Source: Enhygromyxa salina (lineage in GTDB: Bacteria; Myxococcota_A; Polyangia; Nannocystales; Nannocystaceae). From it: DNA of 64,000 bases. Position 1 is the first letter of the stretch. Each line of letters begins with the position of its first letter. Shown piece by piece: positions 52,063 through 60,490 of the stretch. The DNA is taken from positions 62,001-126,000 of the forward strand of contig NZ_PVNL01000015.1 of NCBI RefSeq assembly GCF_002994635.1, in the 5' to 3' direction. Under the pieces are notes generated by a model. It had not been told where the DNA came from. It searched no databases and saw only the letters and a program-made list of their open reading frames with translations. The position numbers and the translations under genes were made by a program.

Positions 52063-52680
52063 ATGTCGAATCGTTCAGCTCCCAAGCTTCAAGTTCTTTT
52101 CGCCACACTAGCGATCACTGCGAGCGCCTTGACGCTTGGATGTGATCAAGACGTGTCGCTTCCCACTCCAGTCGACGCCTTCGCGGAGGACGACGGCGCA
52201 GAATTGGACGATGATGGTGAGCTCACGGATATGCCGATAGAGAGCTCGGGTGAAGCGAGCGCAGGTGAGGCAAGCGGCGGCTCCGAAGTCAGCCTGAACC
52301 CGAACACACAACCCGGCGCGAGCAACCACGTTCACGCGCCTCGCTATTGTTGGAACGACTCTCAATGTTGGGGGAGTCAATGCGGCTGCGTGAGTTCCAC
52401 CTGCCAACCACAGGGCGTCAGCCCGCTACCTCCGGCGGAGTACTGTAGTTACCCTCCCGAGTTCCATGCGGGCGATTATGTACCCTGCGCCGGGGCGAGT
52501 GACTGTGCCGATCACTGCAACTGTAATACCAGCGGCTCGTACGGGTACTACTGCAAGCCGTTTGGGGTCGGCCCCCACCCACCCTTGAGCTCCTGCGAGC
52601 CCGATGGCGGCGGCGGCGATGGCGGCAGCGGTGGTGGTAGCGGCGGTGGCAGCGGTGGCGGCGGAACAGTTTTCGAGTAG
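52063..52680 (+). CDS. Cysteine-rich lipoprotein with Gly/Ser tail, 205 aa
   Basis: The signal peptide ends at TLGC (about Cys27). An acidic segment (about 40-75) follows. A domain with about 13 cysteines (CWNDSQCWGSQCGCVSSTC, YVPCAGASDCADHCNCNTSGSYGYYC) recalls small disulphide-knotted modules such as WAP/dickkopf-like folds. The C-terminus is a GGGS-type repeat tail ending in TVFE. It is probably displayed on the cell surface. It follows the ECF sigma gene by about 110 bp and may be in its regulon (inference). Confidence 0.72.
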   Translation: MSNRSAPKLQVLFATLAITASALTLGCDQDVSLPTPVDAFAEDDGAELDDDGELTDMPIESSGEASAGEASGGSEVSLNPNTQPGASNHVHAPRYCWNDSQCWGSQCGCVSSTCQPQGVSPLPPAEYCSYPPEFHAGDYVPCAGASDCADHCNCNTSGSYGYYCKPFGVGPHPPLSSCEPDGGGGDGGSGGGSGGGSGGGGTVFE

Positions 52681-52821
52681 CACAGCGAGCCTGAATCTCG
52701 TCGCGCCCGCTTCGACCAGCGTGTCTGTCCCCGCCGCTCGGGCGCCAGCTTTCCCACGGCCATCGAGATCAGGAAGCTCCAGGGGATAGTCTGACCGACG
52801 ACGCCGCGCGGCCCATGCAGG

Positions 52822-53946
52822 TCATGGCCGTCGGCGGGCCGCGACCGCGAGGACGCGGTCGGGCACGCGCGTGTGCGTGGCGACGGTGCTCATCAGCCCG
52901 GGCCAGATCCATGCGGCGAGCGCCAGCACTCGCTGACCTCGCCGCTGCACCAGCGCGCGAGACAGCCTCGTCGCTAGCTCGATTCGCGGTCCGACATCAC
53001 GCGCGAGCTGCCCCTGGTAGTCCTGCGCGCTGCCACCGTGCAGGTAGATCGAGGCCGCCAGGTTCGCGCTGTGTAGCGCGATCGACATGCCGTCACCGGT
53101 GAACGAGGGGATCACCGCCGCCTGATCACCGAGGCGCCACAGCCCGTTGGTGTAGCGTCGGACGTAGCCGTAGGGGATCGCGGACAGGGCGAGTGGTCGA
53201 CGCTGGTACGCGTGGGCACCCGCGAGCCGTGCGTCGAGATGAGCGGACTCGCGGCGAATCGCGTGCAGCACCCGCTCCCAGCGCTGACCGAGCGCGAGCA
53301 AGCGTTGGCGACGGATCACCAGGCACAGGTTCGCCCGGCCGCGCTCGATCAGCTGCAGCCCCGCGTACCCGCCTTCGAACAGCACGAGCTCGACGTGGCC
53401 TTCGAGCTTCGCGGTCTCGCTCGGGGTCAGGCGCCAGTGCAGCTTGAACGCGACCAGATCCGCTTGTACGCCGGGGGGCCGCTTGTGACTGCGCAGGTCG
53501 TGCTTGCCCGTGGCCAGGAACACGCTGCGTCCTGCCAGCTGTGAACCACCCGCGATGCGTGCGCTCCAGGCTGCGCCGTCGCGCGTCAGCTCGCTGACCC
53601 TGGTGCCGCGCAAGATCCTTGCCCCGGCCGCAGCGGCGCGCTCGAGCAGGGCTTCGTCGAGCACCCGACGCGACAGGCTCGCGCCAGCAAAAGGCAGGGG
53701 CGCGGCGGTGACCTGCCGCCGCGAGCACAGCCTCACAGCTTGGATGGCGACGGCGCCCAGCGCCGAAACATCCACACCGAGCGAGGCGAGCATGGCCACG
53801 CCTTCGCTCGACAAGAACTCCCCGCAGACCTTGTCGTGAGGCCCCGTGGAGCGCTCGAGCAGCGTCACCGCGCGGCCGGCCGTGGCCAGTCGGATCGCCA
53901 GCGCCGCGCCAGCGAGCCCGCCACCAACGATCAGCGCATCACTCAT
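52822..53946 (-). CDS. FAD-dependent oxidoreductase, geranylgeranyl-reductase-like
   Basis: 374 aa. The Rossmann motif DALIVGGGLAGAALAIRLA is at residues 3-21. HDKVCGEFLSSEGVAML follows, and the flavin-binding GDQAAVIPSFTGDGMSIALHSANLAA is near residue 280. It belongs to the group of flavoprotein hydroxylases/reductases that includes partners of type III PKS loci. It probably oxidises a phenolic or pyrone polyketide lipid. The ATG overlaps the stop of the methyltransferase gene by 4 bp, so it is the third gene of a PKS-methyltransferase-oxidoreductase operon. Confidence 0.87.
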   Translation of the reverse strand: MSDALIVGGGLAGAALAIRLATAGRAVTLLERSTGPHDKVCGEFLSSEGVAMLASLGVDVSALGAVAIQAVRLCSRRQVTAAPLPFAGASLSRRVLDEALLERAAAAGARILRGTRVSELTRDGAAWSARIAGGSQLAGRSVFLATGKHDLRSHKRPPGVQADLVAFKLHWRLTPSETAKLEGHVELVLFEGGYAGLQLIERGRANLCLVIRRQRLLALGQRWERVLHAIRRESAHLDARLAGAHAYQRRPLALSAIPYGYVRRYTNGLWRLGDQAAVIPSFTGDGMSIALHSANLAASIYLHGGSAQDYQGQLARDVGPRIELATRLSRALVQRRGQRVLALAAWIWPGLMSTVATHTRVPDRVLAVAARRRP

Positions 53947-54668
53947 GAGCGAGCTTGCCTGTGGCGCGCGACGGTGACGCGAAACGGGAACACGTGCTCG
54001 ACCTCGGCGGCGCCTGCTTCGACGCCGGCCTCGTTCAGCAGCCGTTGCCAGTCCGCGGGCACGAACGCGCGAGCGATCGACACCGGGCCGTCGTGTTGAA
54101 CGAAGGGGTGCAGCCGCGCCCAACGAGCGACGCGACGAAACACGTGGTGGGGCAAGGGGTGGCGATGCAAATCGTTGACGAACCAACCGACCCGAGCGTG
54201 TGCCTCCATCCAGCGCAGGAATTCGACGACCTTGGCGTCGCTGAGGTGGTGGGTGAACAGCGAGCTGACGACGACGTCGACGCCACGCGGCGGCGCGTGG
54301 GTGAAGATATCCGCGGTCACCCACTCGATGCCGAGCTCGGGGGCGCTCGCCTGCGCAGCCGCTACGCGCGACCACGGGTTGAGATCGACGCCAGTCAGCG
54401 AGACCTCGACCCGACACCGCCGCGCCCACTTGGCGAGCTCGCGCAGCAGGTCTCCGTACCCGCTGCCGACGTCGACGACCTCGAGCGGACGGCCCAGCGC
54501 GCGACTCGAAGCCAGCAGTCGATCGAAGAATCGAAGCGTCGGCCGGTGCGCGAGGGTCCACACGTTGACGCGGGCGAGGTCGGCGAGGCACGCACGAAAC
54601 TCGTCGTAGCCGACCGCGGGATCATCCATCAGCTCGGCCTGCGTGGAGCGCTGCGTGAAGTCGATCAT
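53943..54668 (-). CDS. Class I SAM-dependent methyltransferase of the type III PKS locus
   Basis: 241 aa. The SAM motif EVVDVGSGYGDLL is at about residues 63-75, LTGVDLNPWSR and ADIFTHAPPRGVDVVVSSLFTHHL follow, and a C-terminal WFVNDLHRHPLPHHVF segment is typical of this methyltransferase group. The likely substrate is the polyketide made by the upstream synthase, by analogy with the srs-type phenolic-lipid operons. The gene starts 8 bp after the PKS stop and overlaps the oxidoreductase start. Confidence 0.87.
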   Translation of the reverse strand: MIDFTQRSTQAELMDDPAVGYDEFRACLADLARVNVWTLAHRPTLRFFDRLLASSRALGRPLEVVDVGSGYGDLLRELAKWARRCRVEVSLTGVDLNPWSRVAAAQASAPELGIEWVTADIFTHAPPRGVDVVVSSLFTHHLSDAKVVEFLRWMEAHARVGWFVNDLHRHPLPHHVFRRVARWARLHPFVQHDGPVSIARAFVPADWQRLLNEAGVEAGAAEVEHVFPFRVTVARHRQARS

Positions 54669-54676
54669 GCGCGCGC

Positions 54677-55744
54677 CTACAGCTTGTGGAAGAACATGGT
54701 CTCCGCGCTCAGGCCGGGCCCAAAGGCCATCGCGCAGCCACGCTGGCCGGGCGTCGATGTGGCCAGCAGCGACTCGAGCACGAACATGACCGTGGCCGAG
54801 GACATGTTGCCGTAGCCTGCGAGCACGCGTCTCGACGCGGCCAGCGTCGTGGGCTCGAGCGCGAGGCCACGCTCGACGGCGTCGAGGATCGAGCGCCCGC
54901 CCGGATGCACCGCCCACAGCTCGAGCTGCTTCGCCGACGCGTCGTCGAGGATCGCGTCCGCGACGACCTGGAGGCCCGCGCAGATGTTCGCGGGGACGCG
55001 GCCCGACAAGAACATGTCAAAGCCCTGATCACGCACCTTCCACGTGATCAGATCGCGGGTCCCCGGGATCACCGTGGTGTTGAAGCGATCGATCGTGAGC
55101 CCGACCGGATCGGCGCTGATCAGGCTGGCCGAGCAACCGTCGCCAAACAGCAGGAACGAGAGCATGCGCTCGATGTTGGTCGTGTGCTGAAGGTGCAAGG
55201 TGCAAAGCTCGAGGTTGACGAGCAGCACCCGCGACGCGGGTTCAGAGCGCACGATATGGTGGGCCAGCCGCAGGCCCGTGATCGCGGCGTGGCAGCCCAT
55301 GAATCCAACCATGGTCCGCTCGACCTCGGGGCGCAGGTCGCACTGCTGCACCAGCTCGAGGTCGAGACCCGGCGCGTACATGCCTGTGCAGGTGGTCACG
55401 ATGACGTGGGTGATGCGCTCGGCGGCGGCGCCTAGATTGAGCTTCGCAACGGTCTCGACAGCGAGCTGCGGTGCGTGACGCTCGAACAGCTGCATGCGCC
55501 GCGAGATCGGCGGGAACGCGCCGCGCATGTACACCTCATCGCCGTCGACCGAGCGCGCATCGGGGCTCGTGGCCGGAGCCAAGACCGAGTAGCGATGCTC
55601 GATCTGCGCCTTCGCGGCCATGCGCTCGAACAGCACCAACGCGCGCGTATCTGCGAGCAGCGTGCGCGCAAACTGGAGATAGGTGACGTGGATATCGTGG
55701 CGGGGCACCCCCGTCACGATCTGGTTGATCTGTACATTGGTCAT
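54677..55744 (-). CDS. Type III polyketide synthase (chalcone/stilbene-synthase family)
   Basis: 355 aa. The catalytic triad is visible: Cys151 in VGFMGCHAAITGL, His280 in LWAVHPGGRSILDAV, and Asn313 in GYGNMSSATVMFVLE. A GDGCSASLI strand and the C-terminal AFGPGLSAETMFF(H) signature are typical. It probably extends a fatty acyl starter with malonyl-CoA to an alkylresorcinol or alkylpyrone. The ATG at 55744 is chosen; a frame start 8 codons upstream lacks support. First gene of a three-gene leftward operon. Confidence 0.94.
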   Translation of the reverse strand: MTNVQINQIVTGVPRHDIHVTYLQFARTLLADTRALVLFERMAAKAQIEHRYSVLAPATSPDARSVDGDEVYMRGAFPPISRRMQLFERHAPQLAVETVAKLNLGAAAERITHVIVTTCTGMYAPGLDLELVQQCDLRPEVERTMVGFMGCHAAITGLRLAHHIVRSEPASRVLLVNLELCTLHLQHTTNIERMLSFLLFGDGCSASLISADPVGLTIDRFNTTVIPGTRDLITWKVRDQGFDMFLSGRVPANICAGLQVVADAILDDASAKQLELWAVHPGGRSILDAVERGLALEPTTLAASRRVLAGYGNMSSATVMFVLESLLATSTPGQRGCAMAFGPGLSAETMFFHKL

Positions 55745-55841
55745 GGCTGACCAATGCACAGACTTCACGTGCTCACGGGAATTGCCAACGCTACATTTTC
55801 GGACTGCGAGGCTAGACTAGAACAGCGCGTTGAAGGCCCCG

Positions 55842-55864
55842 CCGGTCGCCACGCAGGCGACCGG
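55842..55864 (-). terminator. Hairpin after the Ppx/GppA gene
   Basis: CCGGTCGCC (55842-55850), a 5-nt loop, GGCGACCGG (55856-55864). A perfect 9-bp stem 6 bp past the stop codon on the minus strand. There is no clear T tract, so it is a possible terminator or 3' stabilising hairpin. Confidence 0.45.
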
Positions 55865-55870
55865 TGCCTC

Positions 55871-56767
55871 TCACTGGATCAGCGCGTAGCGCAGCCCGCG
55901 ATCCCGAACGACCAGCGTCTGCGCACCGCAGTGCTCGAGCGCCGCGAGCAGGATCGTGATGCCCCCCACGACCACGTCCGCGCGCCCAACCCCGAGCATC
56001 GGCATGGCCTGCAGCTCGGCCAGGCTCAGGCTCGCAAGTCGCCCGCGCAACCGAGCGATCTCGCCGATCCCAACCCGCCTACGATCGACGAGCTCACGAT
56101 CGTAGCGGTCGAGCCCCAGCAACAGCCCGGTCACGGTCGTCACCGTGCCCGCCAGGCCGTAGAGCTCGGGCTCCGCGGCGAGCGGCTGCGCCGACAACAC
56201 CTCGCGCGCGTGGGCCAGCATCCGATCGAGCGCGGCCGCGCTGGGCGGGTGTCCGTCCGAGAGCAGCTCGGAGATCCGCACCGACCCCAACCGATGGCTG
56301 ACCGCCTGCTCGACCTCGAGCCCACGCCCCACGACCAGCTCCGTCGACCCACCCCCGATGTCAATCACGCGAAGCGGATCGACCTCGGGGTGCTCGAGCG
56401 CGACCGAGCGATACGACAGCCGAGCCTCCTCGTCGCCCGAGATCAGCCTCACCTCAGCCCCGAGCAGCTCGCTCGCAGGCACCAAAAACTCCGCCGCGTT
56501 GCTGCCCATCCGCAGCCCCTCGGTCGCGACCGCCGTGATCCGCGTGACGCCCTCGGCATCAGCCAGCGAGCGATACCGTCGCAGCACCTCCAGCGTGCGC
56601 TCGATCGCCTCAGCCGAGAGCGTCCCCCGGCTCGCCGCGCCCTCGGACACCCGCGCGACCGTCGACTCGTCGCGGATGATCGAGAGCGCCCCATCCGGCC
56701 CTCGCCGAGCCAAGAGCAGCAGCACGCTGTTGCTCCCAATGTCGATCACCGCCTGAGTCGTCGGCAC
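55871..56767 (-). CDS. Ppx/GppA phosphatase family protein
   Basis: Exopolyphosphatase/guanosine-pentaphosphatase family of the actin-like ATPase fold. The N-terminal phosphate-1 motif is AVIDIGSNSVLLLL, the second phosphate motif VIDIGGGSTELVVG is at about residue 135, and AGTVTTVTGL supplies the adenosine-type motif. At 298 aa it is the short, domain I-II form. It acts on polyphosphate or pppGpp; which cannot be told from sequence. The start is a GTG. A repeat array separates it from tolB upstream. Confidence 0.92.
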   Translation of the reverse strand: MPTTQAVIDIGSNSVLLLLARRGPDGALSIIRDESTVARVSEGAASRGTLSAEAIERTLEVLRRYRSLADAEGVTRITAVATEGLRMGSNAAEFLVPASELLGAEVRLISGDEEARLSYRSVALEHPEVDPLRVIDIGGGSTELVVGRGLEVEQAVSHRLGSVRISELLSDGHPPSAAALDRMLAHAREVLSAQPLAAEPELYGLAGTVTTVTGLLLGLDRYDRELVDRRRVGIGEIARLRGRLASLSLAELQAMPMLGVGRADVVVGGITILLAALEHCGAQTLVVRDRGLRYALIQ

Positions 56768-56802
56768 CCGGTCCGCATAGCCCGAACCCGACCCGTTGGG
56801 GA

Positions 56803-57290
56803 CCCCCTAGGAGGGGGCCACTCATACGGTAGCGAACAGCAGACCCGCGCGCAGTGAAGGCCGACCGCCGAAGACGAAGAAAGCCCCTAGGAGGGGGCCA
56901 CTCATACGACTGCGAACAGCAGACCCGTGCGCAGTGAAGGCAGGGGGCCACTCATACGACTGCGAACAGCAGACCCGTGCGCAGTGAAGGCCGACCGCCG
57001 AAGACGAGAGAGCCCCCTAGGAGGGGGCCACTCATACGGTAGCGAACAGCAGACCCAAGCAAAGTGCAGGCCGACCGCCAAAGACGCAGAGAGCCCCCTA
57101 GGAGGGGGCCACTCATACGGTAGCGAACAGCAGACCCGTGCGGAGTGAAGGCCACTCATACGGTCGCGAACAGCAGACCCGCGCGTAGTGAAGGCCGACC
57201 GCCGAAGACGCAGAGAGCCCCCTAGGAGGGGGCCACTCATACGGTCGCGAACAGCAGACCCGTGCGGAGTGCACGGTGCCTGTGGGGGTC
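56803..57290. repeat. Degenerate tandem array of hairpin-containing repeats after tolB
   Basis: About seven units of about 60-80 bp. Complete units carry CCCCCTAGGAGGGGG (a perfect palindrome-like hairpin), GCCACTCATACGG, CGAACAGCAGACCC and GTGAAGGCCGACCGCCGAAGACG. Units begin near 56803, 56883, 57013, 57094 and 57221, with truncated ones at about 56941 and 57151. The right end is TGTGGGGGTC, as in the other two loci, 4 bp from the tolB stop. Confidence 0.88.
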
Positions 57291-57294
57291 TAAA

Positions 57295-58578
57295 TCAGTT
57301 CGCCTTGGGTCCCCAGTCAGGGGTGCTGGCGCCCTTGGCGATCTCGACGTTGTTGTTGCCGTCTTCGTTGGCCACGTAGATGCTGCCGCCCTGGGTGTAG
57401 GCGACCCACCGGCCGTCGGGGCTGAACGTGGGATCGAGGTTGCGGCCCGGGCTCTGGGTCATGCGGACCACGCTGCCGGACTTCACGTCGATCTTGAAGA
57501 TGTCGTAGCGGTTGGACGCGTCGCGGCCCGAGTAGACGATCCACTCGCCACGGCTGGCGCCCTGGCTCCAGTCCGGCGACTGGTTATAGTTGCCGGCCTT
57601 GGTCACGCGGCTCTCGCCGCCACCGGAGGCGCTCATGCGATAGACCTGGGGCCCGCCAGCGCGATCGCTGACGAACGCGATCTGACCGCCGCCGCTCCAG
57701 CTCGGGGAGCCGTCGATCGCGGGGTTCTTGGTCAGGCGGCTCTTGATGTTGCCGCTGCGGTCGATGGTGTAGAGCTCCGCGTTGCCGTCTTTGGACAGCG
57801 CCAGCGCGATCGTGCCGCCGTCGGGGCTGACGGCGCCGCCGAGGTTGAGGCCCGGGAACTTGGACACGCGGGTGGGGCCGCCACCGCTGCTGATCCACAG
57901 ATCCGGGTTGCGCTTGGCGTAGCTGGTGAACACGACCTCGCCGCCCGGACCCATGTTGGGCAGGATGTTGAGCGAGCGGTTGCTGGTCACCGCGGACGTG
58001 GCCTCACCGTTCATCTGCACGGTGTAGACGTTCTTGCTGGTGACCGGATCACGACGCGTTCGGACGAACGCGATGCGGGAGCCGAACACGCCGGGCTCCT
58101 TCGTGTAGTACTCGATCACGTCGTTCATGAACTTGTTGGCGGCCGTGAGCGGGTCCCCAGCTGGGTAGCCACGGCTCAGCACGGGCTTGTCGCCCTTGCT
58201 GATCTCGTACATCGCCATGCGGATCTGTGAGCCCGCCTCGGAGGTCAGGATCACCACGTCGACGTTGCCGACCGCGCTCCATGCCTTCTTGTCGAAGGTC
58301 TGGGCCTTGATCAGCGCGCCGGGCAAGCTCCGACGGGGGATGATCTGGAAACCGGCGGAGATCTGGGCGTTCTTGCGAAGCAGATCTCCGAGCTTTCCGT
58401 CAGCGGGGATCGCCACACCGAGCAGACGCGACTGGCCTTGGACGCTGGCGTCCTGGAACGGCTGCATGGGCAGAGTCGGCGGAGCCGCGTTGGCTTCGGC
58501 CGGGGGCGTGCCGGCCCACAGACTACCGAGAGCCAACAGGGCGGCGAGGATGGAGGTTCCGAACAGCGTGCGCTTCAT
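57295..58578 (-). CDS. tolB: TolB-like periplasmic beta-propeller protein
   Basis: 427 aa. The signal peptide (MKRTLFGTSILAALLALGSLWAGTPPAEA) is followed by an N-terminal TolB domain (about 40-170) and a six-bladed WD40-like propeller with repeats such as SPDGGTIALALSKDGNAELY, SWSGGGQIAFVSDRAGGPQVY and FSPDGRWVAYTQGGSIYV. It belongs to the Tol system that maintains the outer membrane. It is fourth in a tolQ-R-A-B order; no pal gene follows in the window. A good promoter directly upstream suggests independent expression too. Confidence 0.93.
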   Translation of the reverse strand: MKRTLFGTSILAALLALGSLWAGTPPAEANAAPPTLPMQPFQDASVQGQSRLLGVAIPADGKLGDLLRKNAQISAGFQIIPRRSLPGALIKAQTFDKKAWSAVGNVDVVILTSEAGSQIRMAMYEISKGDKPVLSRGYPAGDPLTAANKFMNDVIEYYTKEPGVFGSRIAFVRTRRDPVTSKNVYTVQMNGEATSAVTSNRSLNILPNMGPGGEVVFTSYAKRNPDLWISSGGGPTRVSKFPGLNLGGAVSPDGGTIALALSKDGNAELYTIDRSGNIKSRLTKNPAIDGSPSWSGGGQIAFVSDRAGGPQVYRMSASGGGESRVTKAGNYNQSPDWSQGASRGEWIVYSGRDASNRYDIFKIDVKSGSVVRMTQSPGRNLDPTFSPDGRWVAYTQGGSIYVANEDGNNNVEIAKGASTPDWGPKAN

Positions 58579-58605
58579 GATTGGGACACCTCGGGCGTCG
58601 GGGGG

Positions 58606-58634
58606 AGCATACCCGTCGAGCCCGCACAATCAAA
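58606..58634 (-). promoter_or_regulatory. Predicted tolB promoter
   Basis: On the minus strand TTTGAT (58634-58629) and TATGCT (58611-58606) are 17 bp apart. The predicted start leaves a leader of about 20 nt with GAGGTG before the ATG at 58578. Confidence 0.5.
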
Positions 58635-58768
58635 GGCGTTCATTTTGGCCCGTACGACCCAGTGCGGTGCTCGGCCGCCCTGCGCGGGCGTTCGCCGGGG
58701 CAATTGTGCGCGAGGGCCCACAGGAACGCGGCTCCGCGTCACCCGGGTGGTGGGTAGCTCACGCCCGC

Positions 58769-58833
58769 AACCGGGTCAGAACCGGGTCGGACCTGGGCCA
58801 GAACCGCGGCCAGAACCGCGGCCAGAACCCCGG
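58769..58833. repeat. 11-12 bp tandem repeat upstream of tolB
   Basis: Six degenerate copies of CAGAACCGCGGC-like units, at the end of the TonB/TolA-like gene and before the tolB promoter. The region 58579-58837 holds no gene. Confidence 0.8.
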
Positions 58834-58837
58834 CTCC

Positions 58838-59776
58838 TCACTTAACTTTGCCCTGGCTCCACGCGAAGTTGTAGTTGAGCACGACGCAGCTCGCCTTCAT
58901 CTGCTTGGCGATGTGTGCGGGCGGCGGTGAGAACTTGAGGCGCTCGATCTCACCGCGGACCGCCCCGTCGAGGTCCGAGTTGCCGGAGCTGCCCTTGTCG
59001 TAGACCTTCTCGACGGTGCCGTCCTTGCAGACCTTGAGCTTGAACCGGTAGGGCGCGCCCGCGGGCAGCTTGGCGGCCCAGGCCGGGACCTTCATGTTGT
59101 TGAGGGCAGACATGACCGAGGTCGCCCACGAGTCGCCGTCTTTCTTGAGGTCAGCCCAGCCGTTGGGGTCACCAAAGGGATCGCCAGTAGGATCGAGGTT
59201 GTTCGGCAAGTCCTTCTCGTAAGGGTTGTTGTCCTTGCGATTCTTGTCCGAGATCTTGGCGTCCTTGTTCTTGTTGACCGGCTTGTCGTCCTTGGGCTTC
59301 TCTTCGATCTCTTTCTTCTCTTTTTCCTCGGGCGGCGGGACCTCTTCTTCGGTGACCGCTTCTTTTTGGACGTCCTCGGGCGTGCGGGTCTCCTCGTTGA
59401 TCGCCTTCTCGGGGATCTCCGTGGGCTCGACGCCGAGCTTGGTCAGCGCGCCCGGCTCGAACTCGAGCAGAAACTCTTCTTCGTCGGCACCCGATGCCTC
59501 GGCGCTGTTCTCGAGCCACCACATCACGAACACCAGCGAGGCGCTCAGCACGATCGTGCCGAAGAACGCTCCGATCAGCGCGAGCGGAACCGCGAACAGG
59601 GCCCGCAGCTCGCGGAACATCGAGTAGAGCGGGGCGAGCAGGGCCGGCGGCGTGCGGACCGGCGTGATCGGACCCTGGGCTGCGCGCGGCGGCGCGGCCT
59701 GCAGCTGCTCGATGGGTCCTGGCCCTTGTCCGTGGTGCGGGGAGTGCTGGCCCTGGGGATGCTGTGGGTGGTTCAT
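58838..59776 (-). CDS. TonB/TolA-like periplasm-spanning protein
   Basis: 312 aa. The N-terminus is His/Gln/Pro-rich and cytoplasmic, with one membrane helix at about 70-95 (ALFAVPLALIGAFFGTIVLSASLVFVMWW). A long Glu/Lys-rich extension (about 140-200) is probably elongated across the periplasm. The C-terminal TonB/TolA-like domain (about 230-310) has YRFKLKVCKDGTVEKVYDKGSSGNSDLDGAVRGEIERLKF. It couples the ExbB/TolQ-ExbD/TolR motor to the outer membrane. TolA function is inferred from the tolB neighbour. Confidence 0.85.
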   Translation of the reverse strand: MNHPQHPQGQHSPHHGQGPGPIEQLQAAPPRAAQGPITPVRTPPALLAPLYSMFRELRALFAVPLALIGAFFGTIVLSASLVFVMWWLENSAEASGADEEEFLLEFEPGALTKLGVEPTEIPEKAINEETRTPEDVQKEAVTEEEVPPPEEKEKKEIEEKPKDDKPVNKNKDAKISDKNRKDNNPYEKDLPNNLDPTGDPFGDPNGWADLKKDGDSWATSVMSALNNMKVPAWAAKLPAGAPYRFKLKVCKDGTVEKVYDKGSSGNSDLDGAVRGEIERLKFSPPPAHIAKQMKASCVVLNYNFAWSQGKVK

Positions 59777-59854
59777 CGGAGACTCACGGCCGAGGTGCAG
59801 CATAGCGCATCGCGGCGGCTTCGGAGCAAAGCCCCTGACGGCCCCCGCCTGGCT

Positions 59855-60292
59855 CTATTCGCGCCTGGGATTGGTCACGAACCCGACCTCGGACACGCCG
59901 GCCTCCTTGAGCGCGATCATCACGTCGAGGATCACCTCGAAGGGCACCGTCCGGTCGCCCTGAATGTAGGCGACCTTGTCATCGATGATCTTCTGGTTGG
60001 CCGACAGCTGCTCGGTCCACCGCGCCTTGTCGGCGTCGAGCGGAAGCGCACCCACGAACACCCGACCGTTGGCGTCGACCGAGACCACCGACAGATCGAA
60101 CTCTTCTTCGGTGATCGGCACCCCGACCGCGAACGGGATATCGACCGGAACCTGCTCCTGGTTCATGAGCGGCGTCGCCACCATGAACCCGATCAGCAGG
60201 CAGAACATGATGTCGATCAGCGACGTGACGTTGATCGCAGCGACGGGCTCATCCCCGCTCGCCGACCCATCATGCGTGACAATTCCGCCCAC
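59855..60292 (-). CDS. tolR: ExbD/TolR-family proton channel subunit
   Basis: 145 aa. A short cytoplasmic N-terminus precedes one membrane helix (INVTSLIDIMFCLLIGFMVATPLM, residues about 20-43), which carries the conserved Asp27 of ExbD/TolR. The periplasmic domain follows (VDIPFAVGVPITEEEFDLSVVSVDANGRVFV). It works with TolQ to use the proton gradient. The start is a GTG. It is separated from tolQ by a 195-bp gap that contains a repeat element. Confidence 0.92.
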   Translation of the reverse strand: MGGIVTHDGSASGDEPVAAINVTSLIDIMFCLLIGFMVATPLMNQEQVPVDIPFAVGVPITEEEFDLSVVSVDANGRVFVGALPLDADKARWTEQLSANQKIIDDKVAYIQGDRTVPFEVILDVMIALKEAGVSEVGFVTNPRRE

Positions 60293-60364
60293 CTAACGCC
60301 CCCCTACTCCAGATCCAAGGTCACAATTCAACCGCACGAGCCGCCCCCAGCGAAGCGAACGTGA

Positions 60365-60490
60365 AGCCCCCTCCCAGGGGGCCACACATGCCGTCGCGCA
60401 CAGCTGAACCAGCCCATCGAGCGAGTGCAGCGAGCGACCGGACGCGAAGCGGACGTGCATGGCAAAGTGCGAAGGCGCCTGTGGGGGTCA
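60365..60490. repeat. Repeat element at the tolQ stop codon
   Basis: Starts with AGCCCCCTCCCAGGGGGCC (a hairpin), continues with a GAGCGAGTGCAGCGAGCGACCGGACGCGAAG-like segment and ends GTGCGAAGGCGCCTGTGGGGGTCA, of which the last TCA is the tolQ stop codon. Single copy of the family found near dnaJ and tolB, here inside the tol operon. Confidence 0.82.

Noticed and set aside
56803..57290. CRISPR-like array
   Set aside because: The segments between hairpins are conserved rather than variable, unit lengths are irregular, and no cas genes are near.
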